A stretch of DNA of 64,000 nt from Plecoglossus altivelis (Eukaryota > Chordata > Actinopteri > Osmeriformes > Plecoglossidae), in contig BROE01000025.1 in assembly GCA_036571765.1 (NCBI GenBank), positions 6,368,918 to 6,432,917 on the forward strand, read 5' to 3'. Of this stretch, positions 13,680-25,300 are shown piece by piece. A model generated the notes under the pieces. That model ran no database searches, was not told the origin of the DNA, and worked only from the letters and a program-made list of their open reading frames with translations. How positions within the stretch are numbered: position 1 is the stretch's first letter; every line of letters begins with the position of its first letter. Position numbers and translations under genes: made by a program.

Positions 13680-16600
13680 GTCCTTCTTTTAAGTCCAGCA
13701 GGCTTTACAACATGTTATTTGAAACCTTTCTCGGACCAGCTTCCTCAAGAGTTCAACCTAACAATGTGCATCTGAGGGGGGATTCTGCCTGTCAGTTTGT
13801 TAAAAGTCAGTCGTTGAATGCGAGGCGGGCTTGTTAAAAAGAATTATTTTAAAAGGGAAAGGAGTTTCAACTTACTATTTGAGCGAGGTTCCAATAATCA
13901 AGACCTCCTTTTTCTCTCTTTTTTATCTTTCCATGTTTTTAAAAACATATTTACACAGTAATATAGGCATGTTGCAATAATTGATAATGTGAAAGCTCTG
14001 GTAAGATGCTTGTCATATCACCTTTTTACCTGACCTGTTTTTGCACAGGTGACCAAAAGGGGTCACTTACTCACAAGGAATGATTTTTCCGCCAGTGCAA
14101 AGCTTCCGTGTGACATATCCGTACAATACCTCATGATACTACAACTACACAGTCATAGCAGGCAGTATTTTAGCTTTTTATTCAATTCCACCGGGTTCTA
14201 CCTCATAGCCAAGAACCTACCAGGAACCGAAGGGTTCTCCGTTCGTTGTAGGGTCAGTTTCATTTGCCAAACCTTGGGCAGAACTCTCTCAACACAAAGC
14301 CTTGATACTAGGACGTGAAATATTCCTTTGTGATTGTATGAATTCTGCTATGGGTCCATGCCCTGTGCTTCACAGTCAGACAGGAAACAGTGGGGATATA
14401 GAAGGTGCTATATTAGAGGGAGGTCGAGATGTTACCTTGTATTGAGTATGAGAACAGAGAAGACACGTCATCTGCACTGTCTTTTATTATCAATATCTAG
14501 GCCTGCTTTTCGTTCACACATAGCGTCATTCATCGTCCTCCTCTCATCATGGGTGAGAATATCAAGATGGTCGAAGCGTGTGTGTTACTGTGCGTGCGTG
14601 TGTTTAGAGGCTCTCCATGTAATGGCTGATCCTCCTGTAGTGAAGCCAGCAGAAATGTCTTACATTCTGGGGTTTTGTTTGTCTTTTGAAATTATTTTTT
14701 ACTCAACTTTCTTTGTTTGTTTTTTTGTTTTTTGAAATATACATAACAGTTGTTTTGTTCGCCAAGGTTGGACAAACAGGTGTAGTCAGACAGTTGGAGT
14801 CCTTTTTATCAGCTTAGGACTACAGGAGCGATGATATCTGTCTGCATGGAATCCAAATGCCCAGAATATGCAAACTTCAAGAACACATATTTCCAAAACA
14901 TTTTTTTGCCATCAAATCCGCTTTTCAATAACCAGACCTGGCGGCAGAGCTAGAGATGTGAGACTGTCTTGGCCCTCCAAGTCTTTTCTGATGTATACTT
15001 CGAAATTATTTTAGGCCCCTACGGTAAACGAGGAAGAAAATCGCGAAGGGGGGAAAAAAGAAGCTTTTGATCCAAAGTAGTGAGTGCACTGTCTTAAAGT
15101 AGCCTAAAGCAGCCTGATTGGTCTCACGTTTCTGTGCATCTCCGGCGAAAAAGAACTAATTTAATGATTATTTTCTGTCTTAAAATGGACACTTTCGATT
15201 TGGATTCAACAGTTGGTGATTCATAATTTGGGAAATGGGAGCTACTAGTTTGACTATGTTGGCCTAGCTAGGGCTGGAGAGAGCTATGGGCATCCTTCCA
15301 TGTTGCAGACCCTGTGCAGCTGGACCTACAGAATACCGTGTAACCTTGGTGATCGTAATGGCCAGAAACAAACAGGTATTTTGTTAGTTTGGTTAAAGTC
15401 TGTTTCCTGTGTTATCTGATCACTTCGCCCAAAGGAGCACTTTTTAGCAGCTCACATCTTGCCCCTTTTTTGCAACATTGCGATGCCTTTCTTTTTGTTC
15501 ATACACTTGCAGTAATTATGAAATGCTTTGCAGTGTTGGAAACGGGTTGTCTTGATTACTCTGGACAGAGTATAAACTCAAAATAGCCATCCATACCATC
15601 ATGCTTGTTTATGCAACCAGTGCAGTCCTTATTTTTTCATTTGTCTCATTCTGAACAATTTCTTAGCACTGAGATTTGGGTGACCATATCTTGCATAGGA
15701 TCACTGATATAGTCTTTTGTTTGGCAAATTTTCACTAAACAAGTGTCACTGTTACTGTATATCCATTGTCTTGTTGTACCATTTGCCATGGGAACTGTCC
15801 AGTATGCAAAGAAATGATTACTGATGACATGAGCTCAGATAGTCTCCTGGTTTTGTCTAATTTCAACAAACAGGACATATTCACTTTTTTGTTGTTGTTT
15901 TTTTGGTTGTTGTTTTGAGGGGGTCTTTCTTCATCAAGCTACCATAGTTTGCCAGTCATCCTTCACAGACCGTCTTGCAGTCGTTTCTTTGAGGGTATTG
16001 TGTTGTCGCTTCTCGTTTGATAGTGGGCAAAACAATGACAACTTGGCAAGCCGAACTGTCTGGGTAAAGTCTTGTTAATTGGATTTCTAAAATTGTCTTC
16101 ACATCTACATGAAACAAGGAAATCAAACCCCATATTACCCTCTCATCTTTATGTTATATTGAGAACTGGTAATGGCAGCCTCTTTAATGTACATTATTGC
16201 AATGGCAGACGAGACCAAAGAGTTCAAATTGATATTCTGTCACTTCTCACAAAACTTTTGTCTTCAACAACAGGATTGACCATGAAATCCTATTTTAATT
16301 TGGCGACTAAAGGGACACTTTGAACAAATTGGATGTTCGAAAGCGGTAACGTTCAAACGTTTCAAACGGATGTGTAAAATGATCAAATGTCGGTTAACGT
16401 GGTGGAGATGCCACTGAAGAAACCAGTCAAGCCATGCGTTGTGCAATACATCTTTTTTTATGAAGAGATGGAATTTTTAAAGGCCAAATCTAGAATTTGT
16501 CAATAAAAAGAAAAAGGAAAAAAAGTAACGTGAAACTTTTGTGCCTTGCCACAAGAACTTTACACTTTTATCTAATCCCGTGTTCTGGCACTTGGCTGTG

Positions 16601-18223
16601 TGTGTCTGGTCCCGTTTAAATTAAAGAGGAAGACGGATTAGGATGGATTAGGGACTATATCCCTTCCTTCTAGTACTTCTTTCATGATGTGTGTGTGATT
16701 GATGGGTGTGCTTGTATTGTTATGTTGCGTAGTGTCTTGCATAGCATTGAATCACATCCACAGACCAGCTTGTTTATTTCCAGGGTGTACATGCACACTA
16801 GGTGTTATAATACGTTAGAACCAAGGACAATCTGAAGACATTTGTTCAATCAAGCAAGTTAAGGTACACTCTTTGCAATATGGATTTAGTTGCAACATTT
16901 AATGTTTGAACTCGAAGAATCTGAAGATGGCTCATCTGAATACGATAGCAGTAAAATGACGAATATAGATATTCCATAGATTTTAAAACGTCCTTCAATT
17001 TATTTTGAAACAAGCTTTGTTTTTCCCCTCTCTGGCACTTCTGCTTCACGTTCACCTGTTGTATTTGTTCACTTAGCTTCAGTTTCCATCTTCTGACTAG
17101 CAAGCCATGCTGGTCTAATCATGATACAGTCATAATGCATGTCTCTTGCTCAGAGACATTTATACAAAACGCCCTTTTGACTATTTAACTTAATCATTAG
17201 TCTCCACTGGCATGCACTTACAAATGATCTACGATTCCTACCTGTTTTCTTCCTATCTTCCTCAAATACTCTTAATAGAAACCTTCTAATCTTCAATGGT
17301 GCTTTTAGGCAGGTCAGGTTAAATTGATTTTATATTCAAATAACTATACACTTACATATATATGTTATGGGGGGGTTAAGGAGGGGATATTTGTGTAAAA
17401 TGCTTTTATGAACCATAGTTACTAATGCAACAATAATCACCCACCCACTGAATCTAAGGCATACTGCATTCACTCTTTGTTCAAGACTTCATAGAACAGG
17501 AGTAGACAGTCTCTAGCTGACCAGGAATAATCAAGCCAAGTGTTTACAGGAATAGGACTACTTTTTTTTTTTTTTTAACTGACTTAACTTCAGGTAGTTT
17601 ATGAACACTGATATAGACTTGTCAAAAAAAATCGTAGTCTTCCATAGTTTTTTTTGTTGTTTTTTTCCCAATTTATCTCCACTGTGTACAGTATTAAACA
17701 AAAGCAATAACCTTTTTAAATGGTGTAGTGGTGACCGTACACCAAGGCCAACTCTTGGTCTGTCATGTCTCAATCAAATCAAAGTCAGGGAGCTGATTAC
17801 CTGAAGTAGGACCACAACAATTTGATATTGATTTAATTTTTATATTTTTTTTTTCGTGAAACATTTTGGAAAAAGTCGAGTGAAATTGCTACTTAGATGA
17901 GACTGGTATTGCTAACAATCTAAGTGTGCTTGTGAAGCCTATGACTGTCGTCGAGCCTCAAAGCGTAGCTGAGTAGGTGATCAAGGTTCAAGGTCAGCGA
18001 GTCCGTCAGTTTTAAGAGGACGATAAGTAAGACGGAGAAGCATCTGACCGCAGATAAACAAATGTCAGGAAAAAAATCTCCACCTTACTGTATTACATCG
18101 CTTTGGATGGGAAAAGTGTCCACTAAATGAATGCATTACAAAGTCATAAGGGATTTGGGTCTGCTTCGCCACTGCTGTGGGAAGGTCATACTGTGTTCAT
18201 GCTGAAACTCTGAAGTCTCCTCT

Positions 18224-18240
18224 CCACCCTCTAGTGGCGA
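18224..18240 (-). promoter_or_regulatory. CTCF-like motif (minus orientation)
   Basis: The minus strand reads CGCCACTAGAGGGTGG, close to the CTCF core consensus CCACYAGRKGGCRS. It lies near the 3' end of the presumed zbtb34 transcript. This is motif evidence only. Confidence 0.4.
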
Positions 18241-18874
18241 GGCTGCAGACTGCAGGCCAGGAGAACAGGCCGACCTGCGCTTCTCTCGTCGGGGTAACTC
18301 CCTGGTCTTAGACGCGGGTCTCTTGCTATGGTTCATTTGGTGACAAGGCAACAAAAAAAATCTGAAATCAAAGTAGAACTCAGGGTTTCTAGTAAGTGGT
18401 ATCTGAGCATGAAGCTCCTTCTTTGAAATGTGCACTTCTCTTCAGGTGGGACAGCTAACCCTCACTCAGTGGTTCCCGAAACATTCTGCCTCAAGGTTCT
18501 CTCCCTGGGCCCTTGTCTGTTTCCCTCTTTGCACGCATGTGAAAAGCACCAGAGTTTCCAGTCCAGGGGCGCAGGGGAGACCAGTAGTTTTACCATGAAC
18601 GTGGATGTCTACCATGTCTTGTTCGCTCACTCTACACAACCTCACAACCCAACTGTGAACCTCAAAACTCTACTGTTTTGTACAACTATGAAGTAAATGA
18701 AGCTAGCTAGAGCTGATGCTGTAACTATGAACTTGCCATTTATGAATTTATTTTATAGCATGAAAATATAAGATATATTTATTCAAATTATATATTTTAC
18801 TCATAATCATTCTGTGCTGCTTTATTTCGGTTCTTAAGCTTGTAAATTGCTTTTTTATGATACAAAGAAATGTC

Positions 18875-18904
18875 AATAAAAAATGCGTTTGTTTGTAAAA
18901 TAAA
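18875..18904 (+). terminator. zbtb34: Polyadenylation signals (two AATAAA)
   Basis: AATAAA occurs at 18875..18880 and again at 18899..18904, with a further copy at 18957..18962. GT- and T-rich sequence follows. This is the strongest plus-strand cleavage signal cluster downstream of zbtb34. Confidence 0.6.
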
Positions 18905-19122
18905 GATGCTGATTTGGCCACCTTTGTTATTGTTTCATTTATTATAAATAAGATCCAATAAAAACAATTTTAATAATTCATATTGTAAGCGGATTGTATC
19001 ATGATGGTGTTATAGGGTCTGTAGGAGGTTCATCAATACTGGAGCTGGTAACTAGTTAAAATCTGCTAGAGCTGCATGGTATTCTGAAACAATCAGAAAA
19101 ATAAATGCATTACCATCTGATT

Positions 19123-19138
19123 CCAGCAGAGGGTGCTG
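19123..19138 (+). promoter_or_regulatory. CTCF-like motif (plus orientation)
   Basis: CCAGCAGAGGGTGCTG matches the CTCF core well. It sits in the spacer between the convergent genes zbtb34 and angptl2. Confidence 0.45.
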
Positions 19139-19186
19139 TTGCGTTGTATCTGGTTTCTTGTTGCAGTCTTCTGATACTCTGAGAAG

Positions 19187-19202
19187 CCAGTAGAGGGCGA
19201 TG
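19187..19202 (+). promoter_or_regulatory. CTCF-like motif (plus orientation)
   Basis: CCAGTAGAGGGCGATG is a strong match to the CTCF core. It lies 64 bases after the preceding motif and in the same orientation. Confidence 0.48.
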
Positions 19203-21167
19203 TTGAGTCATCACCAAAACAACAGTGTCGTCATATTTCCAAATGCTTCACTTAAAATGTTTTCGTGGGTTGAGTTTCATCATATAAATTGATTGTATGT
19301 GTTTATCGGTTCCAGCTTTCGTAATGGCAGGATCTCTCTTCTAGAACTTGTCAAAATTGCATGATAAAATCTAAACTACAGCGATGGGTCATTTTGACAA
19401 AGGAGATATACAGTCATGGCTGTAGTTTGATTGTGAAACAACAGTTCAGACCGCTGTGTAGTGTAATCGTACAATCACATTTCCCACATCATAAAAGCTA
19501 AGGGAAAAACAGCTTTTATCATGTTTTATTTATACAACAGCAGGGTTAAGATTTAGAGAGGAGGGTAATGGTTACATTCCAAACAAGATTTCATAACATA
19601 AAACTTTGGAAAAAGATACGAATAAGATAAGCAGAACTGCCTGCAGAATTTTCAGATTAAATTTTCATGGACCTCCCAACACAGGTCACTTTGAACCCTG
19701 TTTAACAGAAAGAGTTGTTCAAACACAATGTGACTGGCCTGGTTGACATCTGAGTCCGTTTGCAAAGTCTTGTGTCTTTGAACTCTTTTAGATGGTCACA
19801 AGCAGAAAGCATGTGACTGGTCTAGTGGTTTCTTACCTCAGATACCAATGGCAGTGCTCTCACCTGCCTCTCTAGGCATTATGTTGCTGCCAGAGCACAG
19901 AATAACATCTGTGCTCTGGAGTGTGTAACTGATCTATGTTGGGAATTATAAAAGAGGCAGGATGTAGACCAAGCAGAATCCATGAATCCATGTTCTGTTT
20001 GTTCAAACAGCAGCAGCAAGACTAAAAGTTAGCCTTTGGGTCTAGATGATGAATTGTGGTTGGCCTGTTTCCTTGTGCACCAAGTCAGTTTATTTATGGG
20101 TCTTTCTGGTGCAGTATTTCTAATGGCACTTAGTGCTACTAATTTCTGCGGGGTACCGTTAAGCTTTGATTGTCCTGACAAACGGCTCTTAGTTTTGCTA
20201 AGTGTATTTTTTTTGGAGGGAGGGTAATATTTTCCAAAGAGTCATTTGACAAAGTATTTTTTTGTTGTTGTTGCTGTATTCGCTGGGTGAAACAGAAATA
20301 AGGCAGAGACTTATTGCAACGTCAGTTCTGGTTTCCATAAGCCTTCGCAGATCCATGGTAGTCTTTAAAATGGAAAGAAAGAAAAATAAGCGGTGAAAAA
20401 GAGGCAATGCAGACGTCAATCAGGAAATGTGTTCTGAACCATCATCTCTTTAGCAGCGTTTAGCAGGAAAACAGCAAGAGAAAGAGAGAGATGCATGATA
20501 GTAAGATAGATGTATTTCTCCCCACTGGAACCTTGCGGTAGCTGTCAGAGTCAAAGAGCCCTTTAAACCACTATGTCCATAATTACACTCCTCTACCCAC
20601 CTATCGTGACCAGCCTCCGCAGAAGCCCACAGACGAGCAGCAGGAGCTCTGACATGCACCCAGCAGAAACAGTCGTGACACGTGATCTTCCAGCCGCTGC
20701 CGAATGAAGCGCTGAGGTGACCTTGGCGTTCCACCTCCAAAGGACTGGCATGGAACCGGTGAGCCACTGCTGAAACGCAAGTCCGTCAAACGTTTGACGA
20801 GGCCGTCGATCGCGTTCTCCTGGCGTTCCACGCCAGCTCTCTCTCCAAGCGCTGCGGTCCACTCTTGGAGAGATTGTTCCACTGTGGTTCCTCAGACAGA
20901 CGTTCCTACCAGAATAGGTATTCTCTGTCTAGAGGATGGAAATGTTTTGGCAGCTTGTTCTGGTGGTCTGAACACAAGTTGGGTGGTACTATAGACCACA
21001 AAGACCAGTCTGCTGACAGAGGAGAATGCTTTGCCGAGGTTGGCCTTCCTTGCCATAGTCTACACGCACCCTGGTCTGAAAGCATCCAACCTATATGCTG
21101 TGGTATGTAAATGCACAGTAGGAGCAAGGCAGGGTCCATTAAACGGAGACAATGAAGCTGTACATCA

Positions 21168-21173
21168 TTTATT
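21168..21173 (-). terminator. angptl2: angptl2 polyadenylation signal
   Basis: TTTATT on the plus strand reads AATAAA on the minus strand, 942 bases beyond the angptl2 stop codon. It implies a 3' UTR of roughly 0.95 kb (about 21150..22115). Confidence 0.6.
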
Positions 21174-22115
21174 GCAACTTTATACTGATACATGATGAGC
21201 TTTGGTACATTATATTACAAATCTTTTATGTACAGACAAAAGGTGTTGGAACTACTGCTACCAACAAGGAATTTATACAGTACATACATTGCTTGTTTTT
21301 GTGTGGTTTTTAAAAAATGCAAGCGAGTTAAGACCTCGGCAAAGCTTGTTTTCGTAATAGTCGTTTAGCGGCGTCTTCATACCATGTCTCACAACACCTT
21401 AAAATACATAACTAGGGATGCTGATGTATCGTCTTGAGTTGCGATGATCAGTGAAACAGTATTTCCTTGCTGAAAAACGTTGACCTCCTCCCCAGGGTGG
21501 TGGGGAGAATATCGAAAGGATCACCTCGAATATCGGTTTGCTACAATTTTCTTTCCTGAAGAGTTTGTTTACAATGTAAAAAGAAAAATCACCGGAGATA
21601 ACGTTCCTGTGTCAACATCTATACTTATTCGTTGTATTATAAAAGGTAAGAATGAAGTAGACAGTAGGTTTGCTATCCCAAAGCTACTCATACCAAACCC
21701 TGTCCTTTAGTTAGACTCTTCTTCCAGCATGATGAAATCGAGCTACATCAAACCTCTCTCGACCCCCTCTCCATCCCACAACAGTCGTTTCCAAGTCAGA
21801 CGTTGTGTTTTTTTCTCAATCCAATACAACTGAGTAGATACAGACGTTAACAGTACACCAGTGTATGGGTAAAGATGCCAAGGATTTGTGACACCCACTG
21901 TTAGCGAACAGTTTCTAAGGCCTTAGATATTGCACGTTCTTAGCCACTGTCCTAATGAGTTGACTATAAGGTGCCTCAGTGCCACATGAGATGGGAGAAA
22001 TTGGGGTATATCGCTGGGCTGTAGCCCTGGGGAGCTAACTGATGAAAGTAGACCTGGCTAGGAAATGGGAGATCTAGCTACAGACAGGAGCACTAACTAG
22101 CGAAAGGAAAGCTAG

Positions 22116-22315
22116 CTAATGAAATGTATTTGGGTTGGGCCTGATCATCATAACCACTTTCTTTAGAGAATAGGCCCCGCCTCTGAACTCTGCCCAGTAG
22201 ACGCCATCTTGGTATCGACTGCGGTAGTGTCCACCCCTGTACCAGACTCCGTTGAGGTTGGAGTGGGCACAGGCATTGTACCACCAGCCGCCCTTCTGGT
22301 AGTGGGCACAGTTAC
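22116..22315 (-). CDS. angptl2: angptl2 last coding exon, fibrinogen C-terminus
   Basis: This exon has 200 bases, starting in phase 1 after an ACACAG acceptor and ending with TAG at 22116..22118. It encodes NCAHYQKGGWWYNACAHSNL with the terminal disulfide pair, then NGVWYRGGHY and SLKKVVMMIRPNPNTFH. It is essentially identical to the ANGPTL2 C-terminus. Confidence 0.97.
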
Positions 22316-25300
22316 CTGTGTGGAATCACAGCAATGCTATTATTATTATTATTGTCATTGTCAGTATTAGTATTGGAGGAAGTGGACTACATTTGAAAGC
22401 TGATAAACAATGCTATTGGCCTAAAATGGTGTTAAGATCGAGATTCGCAGAAGATCTCAGAAGATTTCATGATCCAAACAATGATTTCTACTGAGGCACA
22501 GTAACATGTGCGATATTATTGCTCATTTTCACTGCTGTCTTCTTTGGTATAATAATCCGAACAGGATGGAACTTGAGGTAACATGCTATTTGCCCTCACC
22601 TGTGTAGACGTCGTGATCTCTATCCAGCGTGGTGAACTGTTTGCCATTGTGCCAGGTGAGGGAGTCTCCGGCGTTGCCGTGGTAACGGCCCACCCTGAGC
22701 TTGTAGAAGTCTGCCTCTGGCTCCAGTCGGAAGCTGGCGTACTCCGCAAACACCTTCCTCCCTGACCAGTCCTCCAGGGTTACCAGAAGCTTGTAGTTGT
22801 CCTGATTGGTCAGCCAGTAGATGTTCTCCAGTCCCAGCCAATACTCACCGTCTATATTCCCAAAACCTTGCTGGGAATGGCACAGGGAACAGACAAGACT
22901 CTCACACTGATGAAAAAGCCCCTCATAGTGTCATAAGACTGTGATCGCCTGATATTCAGGACCTGTTCCTCTTACCCTGGAAGCTAGAAAACTCATGACA
23001 TCTCCCAGAACTGTCTGACAGCAGTGAGAGTAACAGCTTACTGACCCCAGTCCTACATTACAGGACTCAGCGCCCGGTGAGTTGGAGCAGTTTGCAGTCC
23101 GGTGGGGAATCTAGGTGTCAGCAGGCAATGTGCTTTGAATCTTTGAAAACCCCTCTCAAGCTGTGACACCTGTCCTTTCGGACTCTTCTGTGGTCTAAGG
23201 TGGATTGTAAAGGTCTTACAGAAGATCTCTGGTATTTAACTTGGCAAGATTTAAAACAAGACCCTTACATATTTGAAAAAGCTGAAGGACCATTCAACTG
23301 CTTTGCCCTGTTGAAGACTTTTACATCCTCTCAGCATATAGAGGAAACACAAGTCCCAACCGGCTACAGACTTCCTCCAGTTATACTCTCTGAGGACCCA
23401 GGATATATCTCTACAGCAATGTAAATATAAATCACTTTCCTGAAGAGGGAAAATAATGTCGCGTTGGCTGGTTTCTCCACGGCAGAGTTTCTTTCTAGCC
23501 ATGGCCACCTCTCGCTCCCATATGTTTCTGATCAGGCCTGTGTGTTTCCTGACTCCACAAAGACTCTCCTCATGGCTTGGGGCTGTGGCTCGTGGGGCAG
23601 AGCGTTGACTGGCAGGTTGAGCACCCCACAGATAGCCCAGCGGGGAGAGCGAGCGAGCCGTCTAACCCTCAACAACCACCTCATTCATTATCCCCTCACA
23701 TCTGTTTAGGGTCAACGACGTGTGAAACCTACCTGGCCTCGCCTCCCGCCCCCCCCCCCCTCTCCCAACCCCCCCCCACGTCATGCAGCACTGCGTTGAT
23801 GTAACGCACGTGGGTCGCCTGGGGGTGGTTTTTTCACCAACCACCTGTAGCTTCCCATTCCTGAAGAAGTTGACGGAAGAACCCTCTCTGGATGACGGTC
23901 CATGCCGCCGGGGTCCGTTGCCTCTGGTCGGGCACCACACCTTGCATTGAGCCGTACGTCTCCGTCGCTTCACCATCGTACATGCGCTGGGCCGTGTGGC
24001 CGTCCCTCCTCAGCGCCTTGCAGACAGTCTTACCCTTTCACGGCCCTGTGACACGAACGGCCAACACTCTAATACCGCACAAGGTTACCAGAGATGCAGT
24101 AATCGCCGGTCTGGATGCTTATGAAAAGGTGCTTGGGTTTTGGGAAAGGCACAGCTCCTGGAATAGAAGAGTGATTGTAAGACCAACGGTATACGAGAAA
24201 CCTGATGACGTTCAGCTTGCAGCATGACAGAGAGACTTTCGTGGCACATGCTTTTCAGCTTTTAGTGATGGATTGGAATTTTAACTGCTGCCGCTCCACA
24301 TCAATGCGGAAATGGCCTTAGGTCAGCGGAGCCAAGATAACCCACACAACGATCGAGGGAACAGATAAGCAAGTACACGGAGTCTGATCTGTTAAATGTC
24401 ACAGCAAATAGTTTTAGATTCCCCCTCATCCTTCTTTTTCCATATCTCTGCCTTCAGTACCGTGAGCGCAGCCTACAGACATTCCAGCGGAATCGCAGTG
24501 TCTAGAACACTGTTGGCTTCAAACTCTCATTTGTCAAAGTGGTGATCTTTATCTCAAACTTCCAGACTTCAGCTGAGAAACAGTGAAACAGTGGTCTCCT
24601 TCATCTGGAAAGGTCTTGTTGCTTGTTGTGGCTTTTTCAAACGAAGTCTCTCACCAGCACCCAGAGCTGAGCCCAGCCCCCCAGAACACCACAATGTTCC
24701 ATGCAGCTGTTAAAAGGGGTCTGTAGACAAAGTCTTTTTCACTCAAGTACAAAATACAAACTTAGCTCTGTCTGAATAAAGGTCAAAATCTTTCAAGGGG
24801 AGCCTGATTCGTGGAGAGGAGGGTTGACTGGCAGGTTGAGCACCCCACAGATAGCCCAGCGGGGAGAGCGAGCGAGCCGTCTAACCCTCAACAACCACCT
24901 CATTCATTATCCCCTCACATCTGTTTAGGGTCAACGACGTGTGAAACCTACCGTGGGCCTCCGGTCGCCTCTGCCGCCCCCACCCATCCAACCCCCCCCC
25001 CCCAGCCAGCAGCGTCAATGCCACACTGGCGTGATGGTACACGCCACGGTCCGCCAATGTGTGATCATCACACCTTACCTTTCCCAGTTATCTCTGAAGA
25101 AGTTACCGACGCCCACCCGTCCTCTTTTTGGGGGGAAAATTGGGAAAAAACGGGGTTCCAGCCGCCGGGGTCGTGCCTCTGGTCGCACCACACCTGCATG
25201 AGGCGGTTAGCGTTCTCCGGCTTCACCAGGTACATGCCGCTGGCCGTGTGGCCGTCCTCCAGCGCCTGCAGACAGTCTTTCCACGGCCCTGTGACAGAAC

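Larger units (their letters stand above)
13680..18920 (+). other. zbtb34: Probable long 3' UTR of zbtb34
   Basis: About 5.2 kb follow the stop codon with no supported coding sequence and no evident splice-bounded exon. Sequence near 18735..18800 is very AU-rich with several ATTTA words. The region ends at clustered polyadenylation signals. A weaker signal at about 16502 (CAATAAAAAG) could give a shorter isoform. The assignment is by position and signals only. Confidence 0.55.
18963..21150. other. Convergent intergenic spacer
   Basis: About 2.2 kb between the 3' ends of zbtb34 (+) and angptl2 (-). No exon-like sequence is visible. The only structured elements I can point to are two of the CTCF-like motifs at its left end. 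Confidence 0.5.
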
